A stretch of DNA of 5,388 bases from Roseiflexaceae bacterium (GTDB taxonomy: Bacteria; Chloroflexota; Chloroflexia; Chloroflexales; Roseiflexaceae): positions 1 to 5,388 of the forward strand of contig CANHPK010000143.1 of the NCBI GenBank assembly GCA_947462525.1, read 5' to 3'. Below are positions 1-5,388 of the stretch, piece after piece (the stretch's first letter is position 1; each line of letters starts with the position of its first letter). Both the position numbers and the translations under genes were made by a program. The notes below the pieces were generated by a model. It was not told where the DNA came from. It saw only the letters and a program-made list of their open reading frames with translations, and did no database searches.

Positions 1-1
1 A

Positions 2-1384
2 ACGGCAACCGCCGAATCGTTTAATGTGAAAGCGCCAGACAGTGACGAACAAATCTTGGCACCCATGGTCCTTGCGTCTGCCAACCACATCACGGAAAGC
101 ACGCGGACCGCACTGGAAGCCAATTATGTCAAACTCTACGACGGCCAGCTCAACTGGTGGTTCCCAGAAGGCGACAAGTGTAACCCAACCGGCCAAGGGT
201 ACCGGAGCTTCTACTTTAGCTCGCTCAGTACCCGCAAAGCCGCAGAGGCCTGCCCAGAACTCGACACAACCCAGCTCCCATCATTGCTTGCACCGTTGCT
301 CTGGCCGTTCGACACAAGTCACTGGGCATCAACCTGGAAGTATCTGATGTACCGCGACTTACCCGAAGGCTTGTCGTTGGGCGGTCGTCAAATCGAAGCC
401 TGGGTACGCAAGGACCTGGCTGGCTCGAGTGCCGGCGCTGCAGCAGCAACCACGACGCCTACCTTCAAAATGGTCGCCGACCGTGTCATTAATCTCGATA
501 ATGCTGCCGGCCCACGAGGAATTGCCGTCGGCCGTGATGGCACGGTCGCGGTGGCGGACTCGGATCTGAACCAAATTCTCATCTACGGACCAGATGGCAC
601 CCAAAAACGTGCACTGGGTACCCGTGGCAATGGAACGAACCAGTTCAACGAACCCCGTGGTATCGCAATCGGCCCAGATGGGTCAATCTATGTCGCAGAT
701 ACCTGGAACGCACGTGTCGTCAAACTCTCACCCAGTGGCGACTGGATCACCACATGGGGTACCGGAGCAACAGACTTCGGCGAAGGTCGCGTGGCATCGG
801 TCACCGACGGCACCGAAGCCGGGAACGCTGCAAATCCGCTCGGGTTCTTTGGTCCCCGTGGTATTGCAGTGAGCCAACGTGGCGAAGTCTTTGTTGCAGA
901 CACCGGCAACAAGCGTATCGTCGTTACCGACTCGAACGGTACCTTCCTCTATCAGTGGGGATCGTTCGGTGCTGATCCTGGCAAGTTCAACGAACCTGTC
1001 GGTGTGGCGGTTGATGTCGATGGTGCGGTTATCGTCGGCGATACATGGAACGGCCGCGTGCAGTACTTCTCGACCCTCGGCAACGAAGACGGCCGCGTCA
1101 ACACCATTCCAATCCAACTCTGGAAGGTGGCTGGTTGGCAAGCACAAACGTATGACGACCCGTATGTGACCGTTTACAATGGTGTTGCATATGCATCGGT
1201 CCCCAAACGGAACGCAGTCGGATCTGCCGGTATCGACGGCAACGAACGCTTCCGCTGGGGTGGGAACGGCACAGACAATGCCTCGTTCCTGAATCCGAGC
1301 GGTCTTGCAGCAAGCGCAGACGGCAAAATCTACGTCCTCGACCGTGGCAACAATCGGATTCTCATCTTCTCGATGCCCGAATAA
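2..1384 (+). CDS. NHL-repeat beta-propeller protein, C-terminal part (5' end outside window); probably tail of a large envelope glycosyltransferase-like protein
   Basis: The frame is open from the first complete codon at position 2, with no stop upstream of the GTG at 26. That GTG has no convincing ribosome binding site, so I treat the gene as truncated by the window edge. Numbered from the GTG as residue 1, residues 1-130 form a Trp/Tyr-rich region (WWFPEG at 44-49, LLWPFDTSHW at 91-100, then a predicted WVRKDL end at 126-131). An Ala/Thr/Ser-rich linker follows at 132-147. Six NHL-type blades follow, near 162-188, 209-235, 276-301, 323-348, about 378-410 (degenerate) and 423-449. The good blades share the pattern P-x-G-[IVL]-A-V...DG.[IV].VAD..N.R[IV]. 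NHL propellers mainly bind proteins or glycans. The part before the propeller resembles the periplasmic end of TIGR03663/GT39-like Chloroflexota proteins; this is from memory. No membrane segment lies in the visible part. NHL assignment is firm; the glycosyltransferase link is inference. Confidence 0.85.
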   Translation, partial: TATAESFNVKAPDSDEQILAPMVLASANHITESTRTALEANYVKLYDGQLNWWFPEGDKCNPTGQGYRSFYFSSLSTRKAAEACPELDTTQLPSLLAPLLWPFDTSHWASTWKYLMYRDLPEGLSLGGRQIEAWVRKDLAGSSAGAAAATTTPTFKMVADRVINLDNAAGPRGIAVGRDGTVAVADSDLNQILIYGPDGTQKRALGTRGNGTNQFNEPRGIAIGPDGSIYVADTWNARVVKLSPSGDWITTWGTGATDFGEGRVASVTDGTEAGNAANPLGFFGPRGIAVSQRGEVFVADTGNKRIVVTDSNGTFLYQWGSFGADPGKFNEPVGVAVDVDGAVIVGDTWNGRVQYFSTLGNEDGRVNTIPIQLWKVAGWQAQTYDDPYVTVYNGVAYASVPKRNAVGSAGIDGNERFRWGGNGTDNASFLNPSGLAASADGKIYVLDRGNNRILIFSMPE

Positions 1385-1396
1385 CCCACACCACAC

Positions 1397-1435
1397 AAGA
1401 ACCCCGCACCTCCGTCAGGGAGGTGCGGGGTTCTT
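1397..1435. terminator. Bidirectional intrinsic terminator between convergent genes
   Basis: A perfect 17-bp inverted repeat (arms 1397-1413 and 1419-1435, 5-nt loop gtcag) sits between the NHL gene stop (1382-1384) and the lactonase stop (1447-1445). The stem is G+C-rich in the middle (ccccgcacctcc). Its outer pairs are aagaa/ttctt, so transcripts in both directions end the stem in UUCUU. On the plus strand this is followed by ccttttgg. On the minus strand the tract is weaker (ttcttgtgtgg). The position 12 nt after one stop and 9 nt after the other fits a shared terminator. Confidence 0.9.
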
Positions 1436-1444
1436 CCTTTTGGA

Positions 1445-2386
1445 TCATGCACCGCGGGTGTTGAGGTACACGCTATACAACGACCGACTGGCGGTCATAA
1501 ACAAGCGGTTCCGTTTGATGCCGCCAAAACACACATTCGCACAGACTTCGGGTAAGTGGATCCGCCCGAGCAACGTGCCATCAGGTGCATAACAGTGCAC
1601 ACCATCAATCCCTGCACCGCCATTCCCCGTTGCCGCCCACACGTTGCCATCACGGTCACAACGCAGTCCATCGTAGTTGCCACGTGGCAGACGAGCGAAT
1701 TCTCGTCCGTTCACAGGGATTCCATCAACCATTGCATAGACCAATAGATTAGTACGCGACACCACATAGAGCACATCGCCATTCGGCGAAAAGCACAGCC
1801 CGTTTGGACGTTCAATCCCCTCGATTGCAATTGCGCCGAGACCAGTCGACGGATCGATGCGGTACACATGCTGAGGAAGTTCGGGAGTCGCCGCATCACC
1901 TTCGTAGTCATTCGTAATGCCCCACCCCGGATCAGTGAACCAGATAGCATCATCGATATCAACGACTACATCGTTGGGGGCATTAAGTCGCTTCCCTGCA
2001 TATGCATCCATCAATACCGTGATTGACCCGTCGTGTTCTGTGCGCGTGACACGCCTCGTCAGATGTTCGCAGGTAATCAATCGTCCCTGTCGATCACGGG
2101 TGTTGCCGTTACTGTTTTGGGAGGGAACACGAAACGGATGGACAAGACCGGACACCTCATCCCAACGCAGAATGCGATTGTTCGGAATATCAGAAAACAA
2201 CAGAAAGCGACCGTCGCCGAACCACACCGGTCCCTCTGTCCACCGACCGCCGGTCCACAACCGCTCCACTACCTCTTGCCAAATAATCAGATCTCGGAAG
2301 CGCTCATCCACGACCTCGATTGCCATATCGGGGAAACGGACAATCGTCCGATCATGATTCCATACATCAGCATGCGGATTGGTCAT
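1445..2386 (-). CDS. SMP-30/gluconolactonase-like lactonase
   Basis: A 313-residue protein of usual length for the SMP-30/gluconolactonase/LRE-like family: six-bladed propellers that hydrolyse sugar lactones using one divalent metal ion. Expected landmarks are present in order: TEGPVWF at 50-56 (E51, metal ligand), SDIPNNRILRWDE at 65-77, LITCEH at 103-108, LNAPNDVVVD at 134-143 (N138, substrate/metal region), TDPGWGI at 151-157, ERPNGLCFSP at 192-201 (N195, metal ligand) and YDGLRCDRDGNVW at 238-250 (D239, metal ligand/catalytic base position). No signal peptide is seen, so it is likely cytoplasmic. The ATG at 2386 is chosen because it has a good Shine-Dalgarno (2391-2398) and overlaps the upstream kinase stop as ATGA; the internal M21 has neither. 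It is the last gene of the operon and ends just before the shared terminator. The family is clear; the substrate is not, and gluconolactone is only the default guess. Confidence 0.93.
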   Translation of the reverse strand: MTNPHADVWNHDRTIVRFPDMAIEVVDERFRDLIIWQEVVERLWTGGRWTEGPVWFGDGRFLLFSDIPNNRILRWDEVSGLVHPFRVPSQNSNGNTRDRQGRLITCEHLTRRVTRTEHDGSITVLMDAYAGKRLNAPNDVVVDIDDAIWFTDPGWGITNDYEGDAATPELPQHVYRIDPSTGLGAIAIEGIERPNGLCFSPNGDVLYVVSRTNLLVYAMVDGIPVNGREFARLPRGNYDGLRCDRDGNVWAATGNGGAGIDGVHCYAPDGTLLGRIHLPEVCANVCFGGIKRNRLFMTASRSLYSVYLNTRGA

Positions 2387-3387
2387 GTCGCCACCTCTAC
2401 GTCAAACGACGCATCTATCTCTCCCCAAGCAATGATCTCGCTACTCACAGCATCTATCGATGCAATCAAAATGCTGCGTTCGTCGTCAACGAGTGTCTCA
2501 CCCTCGATACGTTGGATGTCTTGAATCAGGTCCTCAAACAGTCGTCGCCCCTGATAGTAGCGGAGGCGCTGTCTGTCGAGCACGTGCAGCGGATGGAGCA
2601 ATCGATACCGTTCGTACAACAGTGGCCAGCGTTCGTGCGCAGTCCAAAACAGCAAATCGTGTTCTGGTGGGGCGACCGTGAGTCCCTCCCAATCAATAAG
2701 CACAGGAACATCGTCGCTGTTGATGACGACATTGTACCCATGAATGTCCGTGTGACAAAGCACCATGGGAAGCTGCATGGCTGCGAGGGTGTGTGCGAGT
2801 GTTCGAAAAACGCGAAACGATGCATGTAATGCGGTACTCTTCGCGCAGAGAATCGGATAGAGTGTATGGCTCGAAACCGCAATACGGTCTATGGCAGGGG
2901 CAATATCATCGATCCATACCGGTGCAAACCGCTCGCGCGGTACCGTAGCAAGCGCCGGGTTGTCAGCATCAATCGCATGAAGACGTGACACAGTATCGAC
3001 CAAATGGGTAAACTGCGTGTCTGTCAACGGCTGCTCGCGCGGTGTGACACCTTCGATAAAGGGGAACAACAGCGTCGTATACCGACCATCACGCACAAGT
3101 ACATCACCGGTCACGGCAGAGAGCGGTGCCACGAGACGTTGCTGCAACGTCGGTTGCCGAGCAAGCCATTGGGTCGCCAACGAAATGTGCTCGAGTGTCG
3201 GCATGATCATAGCGGTGATGGGACGTTCAGCATCATAGGTTTTGGAAAAATACGTCGTGCCATCTGTGCTGTCAATGCGATGGACGTACGCAACATATCC
3301 GCCCCGCATGCGCAGAGGCGGCTGGTCTGGCGTAACTCCAAAGATGCTACAGACCCGTTCGAGATGTGCTTCCAAATACTCTTGCAT
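2383..3387 (-). CDS. APH-family small-molecule kinase (aminoglycoside/spectinomycin/choline phosphotransferase-like)
   Basis: A 334-residue protein with the aminoglycoside phosphotransferase (APH, kinase-like) fold, which transfers phosphate from ATP to a hydroxyl of a small molecule. Visible landmarks: a probable ATP-binding lysine K49 in YFSKTYD (46-52), a hinge-like LLFPFIEG (106-113), the Brenner motif CHTDIHGYN (211-219) with catalytic base D214 and metal ligand N219, and the DFG-equivalent LIDWEGL (230-236) with metal ligand D232. APPEHDLLFW (239-248) follows and resembles the 'aPrErDL' stretch of spectinomycin-phosphotransferase-like proteins. The ATG at 3387 is the only reasonable start: an in-frame TGA lies seven codons upstream with no GTG or TTG between. 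It has no clear Shine-Dalgarno and begins 2 nt after the acetyltransferase stop (TAACGATG), so it probably depends on ribosome re-initiation. An antibiotic, amino-sugar, homoserine-like or other alcohol substrate is possible; actual drug resistance cannot be inferred. Confidence 0.9.
   Translation of the reverse strand: MQEYLEAHLERVCSIFGVTPDQPPLRMRGGYVAYVHRIDSTDGTTYFSKTYDAERPITAMIMPTLEHISLATQWLARQPTLQQRLVAPLSAVTGDVLVRDGRYTTLLFPFIEGVTPREQPLTDTQFTHLVDTVSRLHAIDADNPALATVPRERFAPVWIDDIAPAIDRIAVSSHTLYPILCAKSTALHASFRVFRTLAHTLAAMQLPMVLCHTDIHGYNVVINSDDVPVLIDWEGLTVAPPEHDLLFWTAHERWPLLYERYRLLHPLHVLDRQRLRYYQGRRLFEDLIQDIQRIEGETLVDDERSILIASIDAVSSEIIAWGEIDASFDVEVAT
2391..2398 (-). promoter_or_regulatory. Ribosome binding site of the lactonase gene
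   Basis: Minus-strand AGAGGTGG lies four bases before the ATG at 2386, inside the last codons of the kinase gene. Together with the 4-bp ATGA overlap it supports this start and suggests translational coupling to the kinase. Confidence 0.7.
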
Positions 3388-3389
3388 CG

Positions 3390-3848
3390 TTATGCCGGCA
3401 ATAGCTCAGCTGGGGAGATATTGACCGCTGCGGCTTGCTTGCGCATACGCGTGAACCGCGGAGCAAAACCCATTTTGGCCCAAAACGTAGCTCCCGCGCT
3501 GTTCCACACCAAGACGTCAATGTCGAGCGCTTCGCCACTGAGTACGTTGAGGAGGCCCGCAAATGCTGCGGTGCCATACCCTTGCCCACGTAATGACTCG
3601 ACAACACAAAAATGCCGCAGATAGCGAGGTTGCACACTCATATCTACCAAGGCATACCCGACAACGACGGCATCGGCACGAAAAATCCAGGCTTGGTACG
3701 TGCTTGCCAACAGCCCCTGCATGCGCTCGACGAGAGCGGTGTAGCTCATGACATTGTCTGATTGCTCAGCAATGATGAGTGCACGATTGAGGAGCGCTAA
3801 TAACCCGCAATCAGATGGTTCAGCTACTGTGAGTTCAATGTGCTGCAT
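3390..3848 (-). CDS. GNAT-family N-acetyltransferase
   Basis: A 152-residue single-domain protein of typical size for Gcn5-related N-acetyltransferases, which move an acetyl group from acetyl-CoA to an amine. The central strand and acetyl-CoA pyrophosphate loop are visible: YLRHFCVVESLRGQGYGTAAF (76-96), containing the R/Q-x-x-G-x-G motif at R87-G90-G92. The later motif-B-like LVWNSAGATFWAKMGF (113-128) is also typical of the family. The last 20 residues form a short tail. The ATG at 3848 is preceded by AAGGTG at 3858-3853, and an in-frame TAA lies four codons upstream, which rules out a longer form. It is the first gene of the three-gene operon and starts next to the possible promoter and phased repeats. 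The substrate is unknown; it could be a small amine, an amino sugar or a protein N-terminus. Confidence 0.9.
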   Translation of the reverse strand: MQHIELTVAEPSDCGLLALLNRALIIAEQSDNVMSYTALVERMQGLLASTYQAWIFRADAVVVGYALVDMSVQPRYLRHFCVVESLRGQGYGTAAFAGLLNVLSGEALDIDVLVWNSAGATFWAKMGFAPRFTRMRKQAAAVNISPAELLPA

Positions 3849-3852
3849 ACCA

Positions 3853-3859
3853 CACCTTT
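3853..3859 (-). promoter_or_regulatory. Ribosome binding site of the GNAT gene
   Basis: Minus-strand AAAGGTG ends four bases before the ATG at 3848. The in-frame stop TAA overlaps its upstream edge, so this site and the ATG define the start of the operon's first gene. Confidence 0.7.
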
Positions 3860-3875
3860 ATCTACCGTTTGGGCA

Positions 3876-3900
3876 GTGCATCGATTGCACCCATGGTGCA
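3876..3900. promoter_or_regulatory. Operator-like or leader element: three GTGCA/TGCAC half-sites at 10-bp steps
   Basis: The pentamer occurs as gtgca at 3876-3880, tgcac at 3886-3890 and gtgca at 3896-3900, each separated by exactly five bases. This makes two overlapping inverted repeats: 3876-3890 (centre tcgat) and 3886-3900, where the arms extend to six bases (tgcacc-cat-ggtgca). The middle half-site is shared. It lies 28 bp upstream of the GNAT ATG and just downstream of the possible -10 hexamer. The spacing fits either a repressor bound to one DNA face or two mutually exclusive RNA hairpins in the leader. The pattern is seen directly; the function is inferred. Confidence 0.4.
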
Positions 3901-3909
3901 GGCGTACCG

Positions 3910-3938
3910 CGTGTACTGTATATGGTGCGTATCGTCAA
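3910..3938 (-). promoter_or_regulatory. Possible sigma-70 promoter for the GNAT-kinase-lactonase operon
   Basis: On the minus strand, TTGACG (3938-3933) is a near-perfect -35 hexamer. TACACG (3915-3910), 17 bases further on, is a weak -10 with the key TA and fourth A. TATACA and TACAGT lie in the spacer but at poor spacing. Transcription would start near 3903, leaving a leader of roughly 55 nt that contains the phased GTGCA repeats and the ribosome binding site. Confidence 0.35.
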
Positions 3939-3986
3939 TTACTCCATGAGTTTCGGATTGGGTAGTACTCTGCTCTACGTTGCAGT

Positions 3987-4027
3987 TGTCCCGTACGACA
4001 CACCTTACTATCACGCGATACGGGACA
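3987..4027. repeat. 9-bp inverted repeat in the intergenic region
   Basis: Arms tgtcccgta (3987-3995) and tacgggaca (4019-4027) are perfect reverse complements separated by 23 bases. Within the spacer and overlapping the right arm by two bases is a partial palindrome tatc-acgc-gata (4009-4020). There is no T-run after the stem in either direction, so it is not a standard terminator for the upstream methyltransferase gene. It could be a regulator binding site, a processing hairpin or chance. Confidence 0.35.
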
Positions 4028-4089
4028 CGATGCTCTTTTGTGAAATACCAAACCATCTCCATGCACGGATCTGGTTCGCCGTTGTTTGG

Positions 4090-5346
4090 CTATTCTGCGC
4101 GCTCGAGGATGACGACACTCTCGACATGGGACGTCTGGGGGAAGCAGTCAACGCAGCTGACCGCAGTAATGCGATAGCCACCGGCTACGATGAGTCCCAA
4201 ATCACGGGCCAACGTACCCGGGTGGCAAGACACATAGGCGATTTTGGTCGGTTTGAAGCGGTGCAATGACTGAATGACCGCAGGGTGACACCCCTTCCGC
4301 GGGGGATCGAGCACCACCGCATCCGCATTGTGCACATGCATGATGCCTTTTTCAACCGATTCGGCAAACCATTCAACGTTTTCGAGTTTATTGTTCCAGG
4401 CGTTTGCCTGGCCGTTTGCCACGGCTGGTGCATACTCTTCGATACCAATCACACGACCGCACTGGAGTGCCAATGGCAATGTGAAGGTCCCTGCACCACA
4501 GTACGCATCAACAATGCGCTGATCGGTGATGTCACCGAGGCCACTAAGCACGGTATCACACAACGCACGTGCAGCGCCGAGCGACACCTGAAAGAACGTT
4601 GTTGCCCCGAGGTCAAGTGACACACCATAATGCAACTCATTGACGGTCTCGGCACCATCCACGGCACCCCAAGGCATACGCACACCAATGACATTCGGGC
4701 AGGTTGCTACCCATGCATCGCGAATCTGGATGGCAATGCGATTGGGCAAATCATTTATTGCTGCAACAACATCCCCGGTCGTCTCGCTCAGACGGAGCAC
4801 CACGCTCCAGTTCGTGCGCGGCTCGGGCGGATACAGTGCAACTGCATCGCGTAACGCTTTGACGACATGCTGCAACGCAGGCTGGAGCAGAGGATCTTCG
4901 GTCACTTCGGTGACGTGCTTGCTGCCGTCTGCGCGATAGCCCAAATAGTTGCCATACCCGTGCAGACGGGCATTGTTTCGATACTGCCATGCGGGCGAAC
5001 CGATGACCTTCTGGATTTCGGGCACATCTGCCAACTTACCAATATGAACCAGTTGGTCATGCAGAATTTTCACTTTATATGACAATTGTGCAACGGGATC
5101 GATGTGTTGCCACTCCATGTTGGGCGCACCAGGATGAAGGACCGGCACCCGATCCGCTGACGGAGCAATGATTTCGAGAACTTCCGCCCGCACATAACTC
5201 GAATTCACTTGGGTGATTTTGACTTTGACTTCTTCGCCGGGCAACGCACCGGGGATAAAGCATGCCAAGCCATCAATACGACCGACGGCATCACCACCCT
5301 GCGCCATCGCATGTGGCGTCACGATATATTCTGCACCCTTTTGCAT
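4090..5346 (-). CDS. TrmA/RlmD-family RNA (uracil-5-)-methyltransferase lacking the Fe-S cysteines
   Basis: A 418-residue SAM-dependent methyltransferase of the RumA/RlmD/TrmA family (COG2265-type), which methylates C5 of a uridine in 23S rRNA or tRNA. Domains in order: an N-terminal TRAM RNA-binding domain (about 1-62, with AVGRIDG at 20-26 and IPGALPGE at 31-38), a central domain, and a C-terminal Rossmann methyltransferase. Motifs: ATTFFQVS (248-255, Q253), SAM loop VDAYCGAGTFTLPLA (279-293), DPPRKG (347-352), nucleophile C374 in YVSCHPGTLARDL (371-383) and the terminal FPQTSHVE (402-409) with general-base E409. Two oddities: the usual C-x5-C-x2-C cluster segment reads HPGAPNMEWQHI (71-82) with no cysteine, and SCNP is SCHP. 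The ATG at 5346 fits the start of TRAM and has AAGGGG upstream; the frame stays open to the window edge. RlmD-like 23S U1939 methylation is the default guess, but the target base cannot be assigned. Confidence 0.93.
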   Translation of the reverse strand: MQKGAEYIVTPHAMAQGGDAVGRIDGLACFIPGALPGEEVKVKITQVNSSYVRAEVLEIIAPSADRVPVLHPGAPNMEWQHIDPVAQLSYKVKILHDQLVHIGKLADVPEIQKVIGSPAWQYRNNARLHGYGNYLGYRADGSKHVTEVTEDPLLQPALQHVVKALRDAVALYPPEPRTNWSVVLRLSETTGDVVAAINDLPNRIAIQIRDAWVATCPNVIGVRMPWGAVDGAETVNELHYGVSLDLGATTFFQVSLGAARALCDTVLSGLGDITDQRIVDAYCGAGTFTLPLALQCGRVIGIEEYAPAVANGQANAWNNKLENVEWFAESVEKGIMHVHNADAVVLDPPRKGCHPAVIQSLHRFKPTKIAYVSCHPGTLARDLGLIVAGGYRITAVSCVDCFPQTSHVESVVILERAE

Positions 5347-5351
5347 GTATT

Positions 5352-5357
5352 CCCCTT
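5352..5357 (-). promoter_or_regulatory. Ribosome binding site of the RNA methyltransferase gene
   Basis: Minus-strand AAGGGG stands five bases before the ATG at 5346 and supports that start, since the frame has no stop before the right edge of the window. Further upstream a short hairpin (ggcac 5364-5368, gtgcc 5372-5376, loop gaa) is visible; its role is unknown. The promoter lies outside the window. Confidence 0.65.
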
Positions 5358-5388
5358 TCGACGGGCACGAAGTGCCGTTCGTCGTAAT

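Larger units (their letters stand above)
3849..4089. other. Intergenic region between the methyltransferase and the operon
   Basis: This 241-bp gap separates two genes read in the same direction. It contains the 9-bp inverted repeat, a TTGACG-based promoter candidate, the GTGCA repeats and the GNAT ribosome binding site. A weak 6-bp pair of ccaaac/gtttgg arms (4084-4089 with 4047-4052) follows the methyltransferase stop, but has a 31-base loop and no T-run. No convincing terminator or gene was found, so read-through from the methyltransferase gene is possible. Confidence 0.6.

Noticed and set aside
728..1396. 222-codon open frame antisense to the NHL gene
   Set aside because: It mirrors the NHL coding sequence, has no family-like motifs, and starts inside the terminator region. 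The plus-strand frame has clear NHL blades.
3393..3416. tRNA-like stretch (atagctcagctgggga) resembling a D-arm
   Set aside because: No matching acceptor stem, anticodon stem or TTCGAATC-type T-loop follows in the next 70 bases, and it lies within the conserved-frame C-terminus of the GNAT gene. Chance resemblance.
3004..3624. 206-codon plus-strand open frame over the kinase and GNAT genes
   Set aside because: Low-information Arg/Cys/His-rich translation opposite two genes with intact catalytic motifs.
2383..3848. Reading the GNAT-APH pair as an acquired antibiotic-resistance cassette
   Set aside because: No integron attachment site, insertion sequence or abrupt composition change is visible, and both families are common chromosomal enzymes with unknown substrates.
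3862..4062. 66-codon minus-strand open frame between the methyltransferase and GNAT genes
   Set aside because: No ribosome binding site, no recognisable domain, composition rich in His/Thr/Arg/Cys without pattern, and it runs over the inverted repeat and the promoter candidate. More likely non-coding.
4047..4089. ccaaac/gtttgg arms after the methyltransferase stop as a terminator
   Set aside because: Only 6 bp of stem with a loop of 31 bases and no following T-run.
3748..4269. 173-codon plus-strand open frame crossing the GNAT start, the intergenic region and the methyltransferase end
   Set aside because: It overlaps two well-supported minus-strand genes, and its translation has no recognisable domain.

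Overview
The window looks like ordinary chromosomal DNA from a bacterium with a slightly G+C-rich genome. No phage, transposon, CRISPR array or RNA gene is visible. The best taxonomic guess is a member of the Chloroflexota (Chloroflexia, i.e. the Chloroflexus/Herpetosiphon type). It rests on the left-edge gene, which resembles the C-terminal part of the very large 'membrane glycosyltransferase plus NHL propeller' proteins of that phylum as I remember them. This is an inference, not something proved here.

Layout: (1) Positions 2-1384, plus strand: the 3' part of a gene whose product ends in a six-blade NHL beta-propeller; its reading frame runs off the left edge. (2) Positions 1397-1435: a perfect 17-bp hairpin that serves as a shared terminator between this gene and the convergent operon. 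(3) Positions 3848-1445, minus strand: a tightly packed three-gene operon, in transcription order a GNAT acetyltransferase, an APH-type small-molecule kinase and an SMP-30/gluconolactonase-like lactonase. The first two genes are 2 nt apart and the last two overlap by ATGA. (4) Positions 3849-4089: a 241-bp intergenic region with a possible promoter for the operon and operator-like GTGCA/TGCAC half-sites at 10-bp steps. (5) Positions 5346-4090, minus strand: a TrmA/RlmD-family RNA uracil-5-methyltransferase that lacks the usual iron-sulfur cysteines.

Functionally, the operon encodes three enzymes that each modify small molecules (acetyl transfer, phosphoryl transfer, lactone hydrolysis). They are probably co-expressed, but no shared substrate can be read from the sequence. 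The methyltransferase is a translation-related housekeeping gene in the same direction; it may or may not be read through into the operon. The NHL protein is probably an exported or membrane-anchored cell-envelope component. I see no clear new system. The most unusual points are the methyltransferase's altered motifs and the phased repeats in front of the acetyltransferase.
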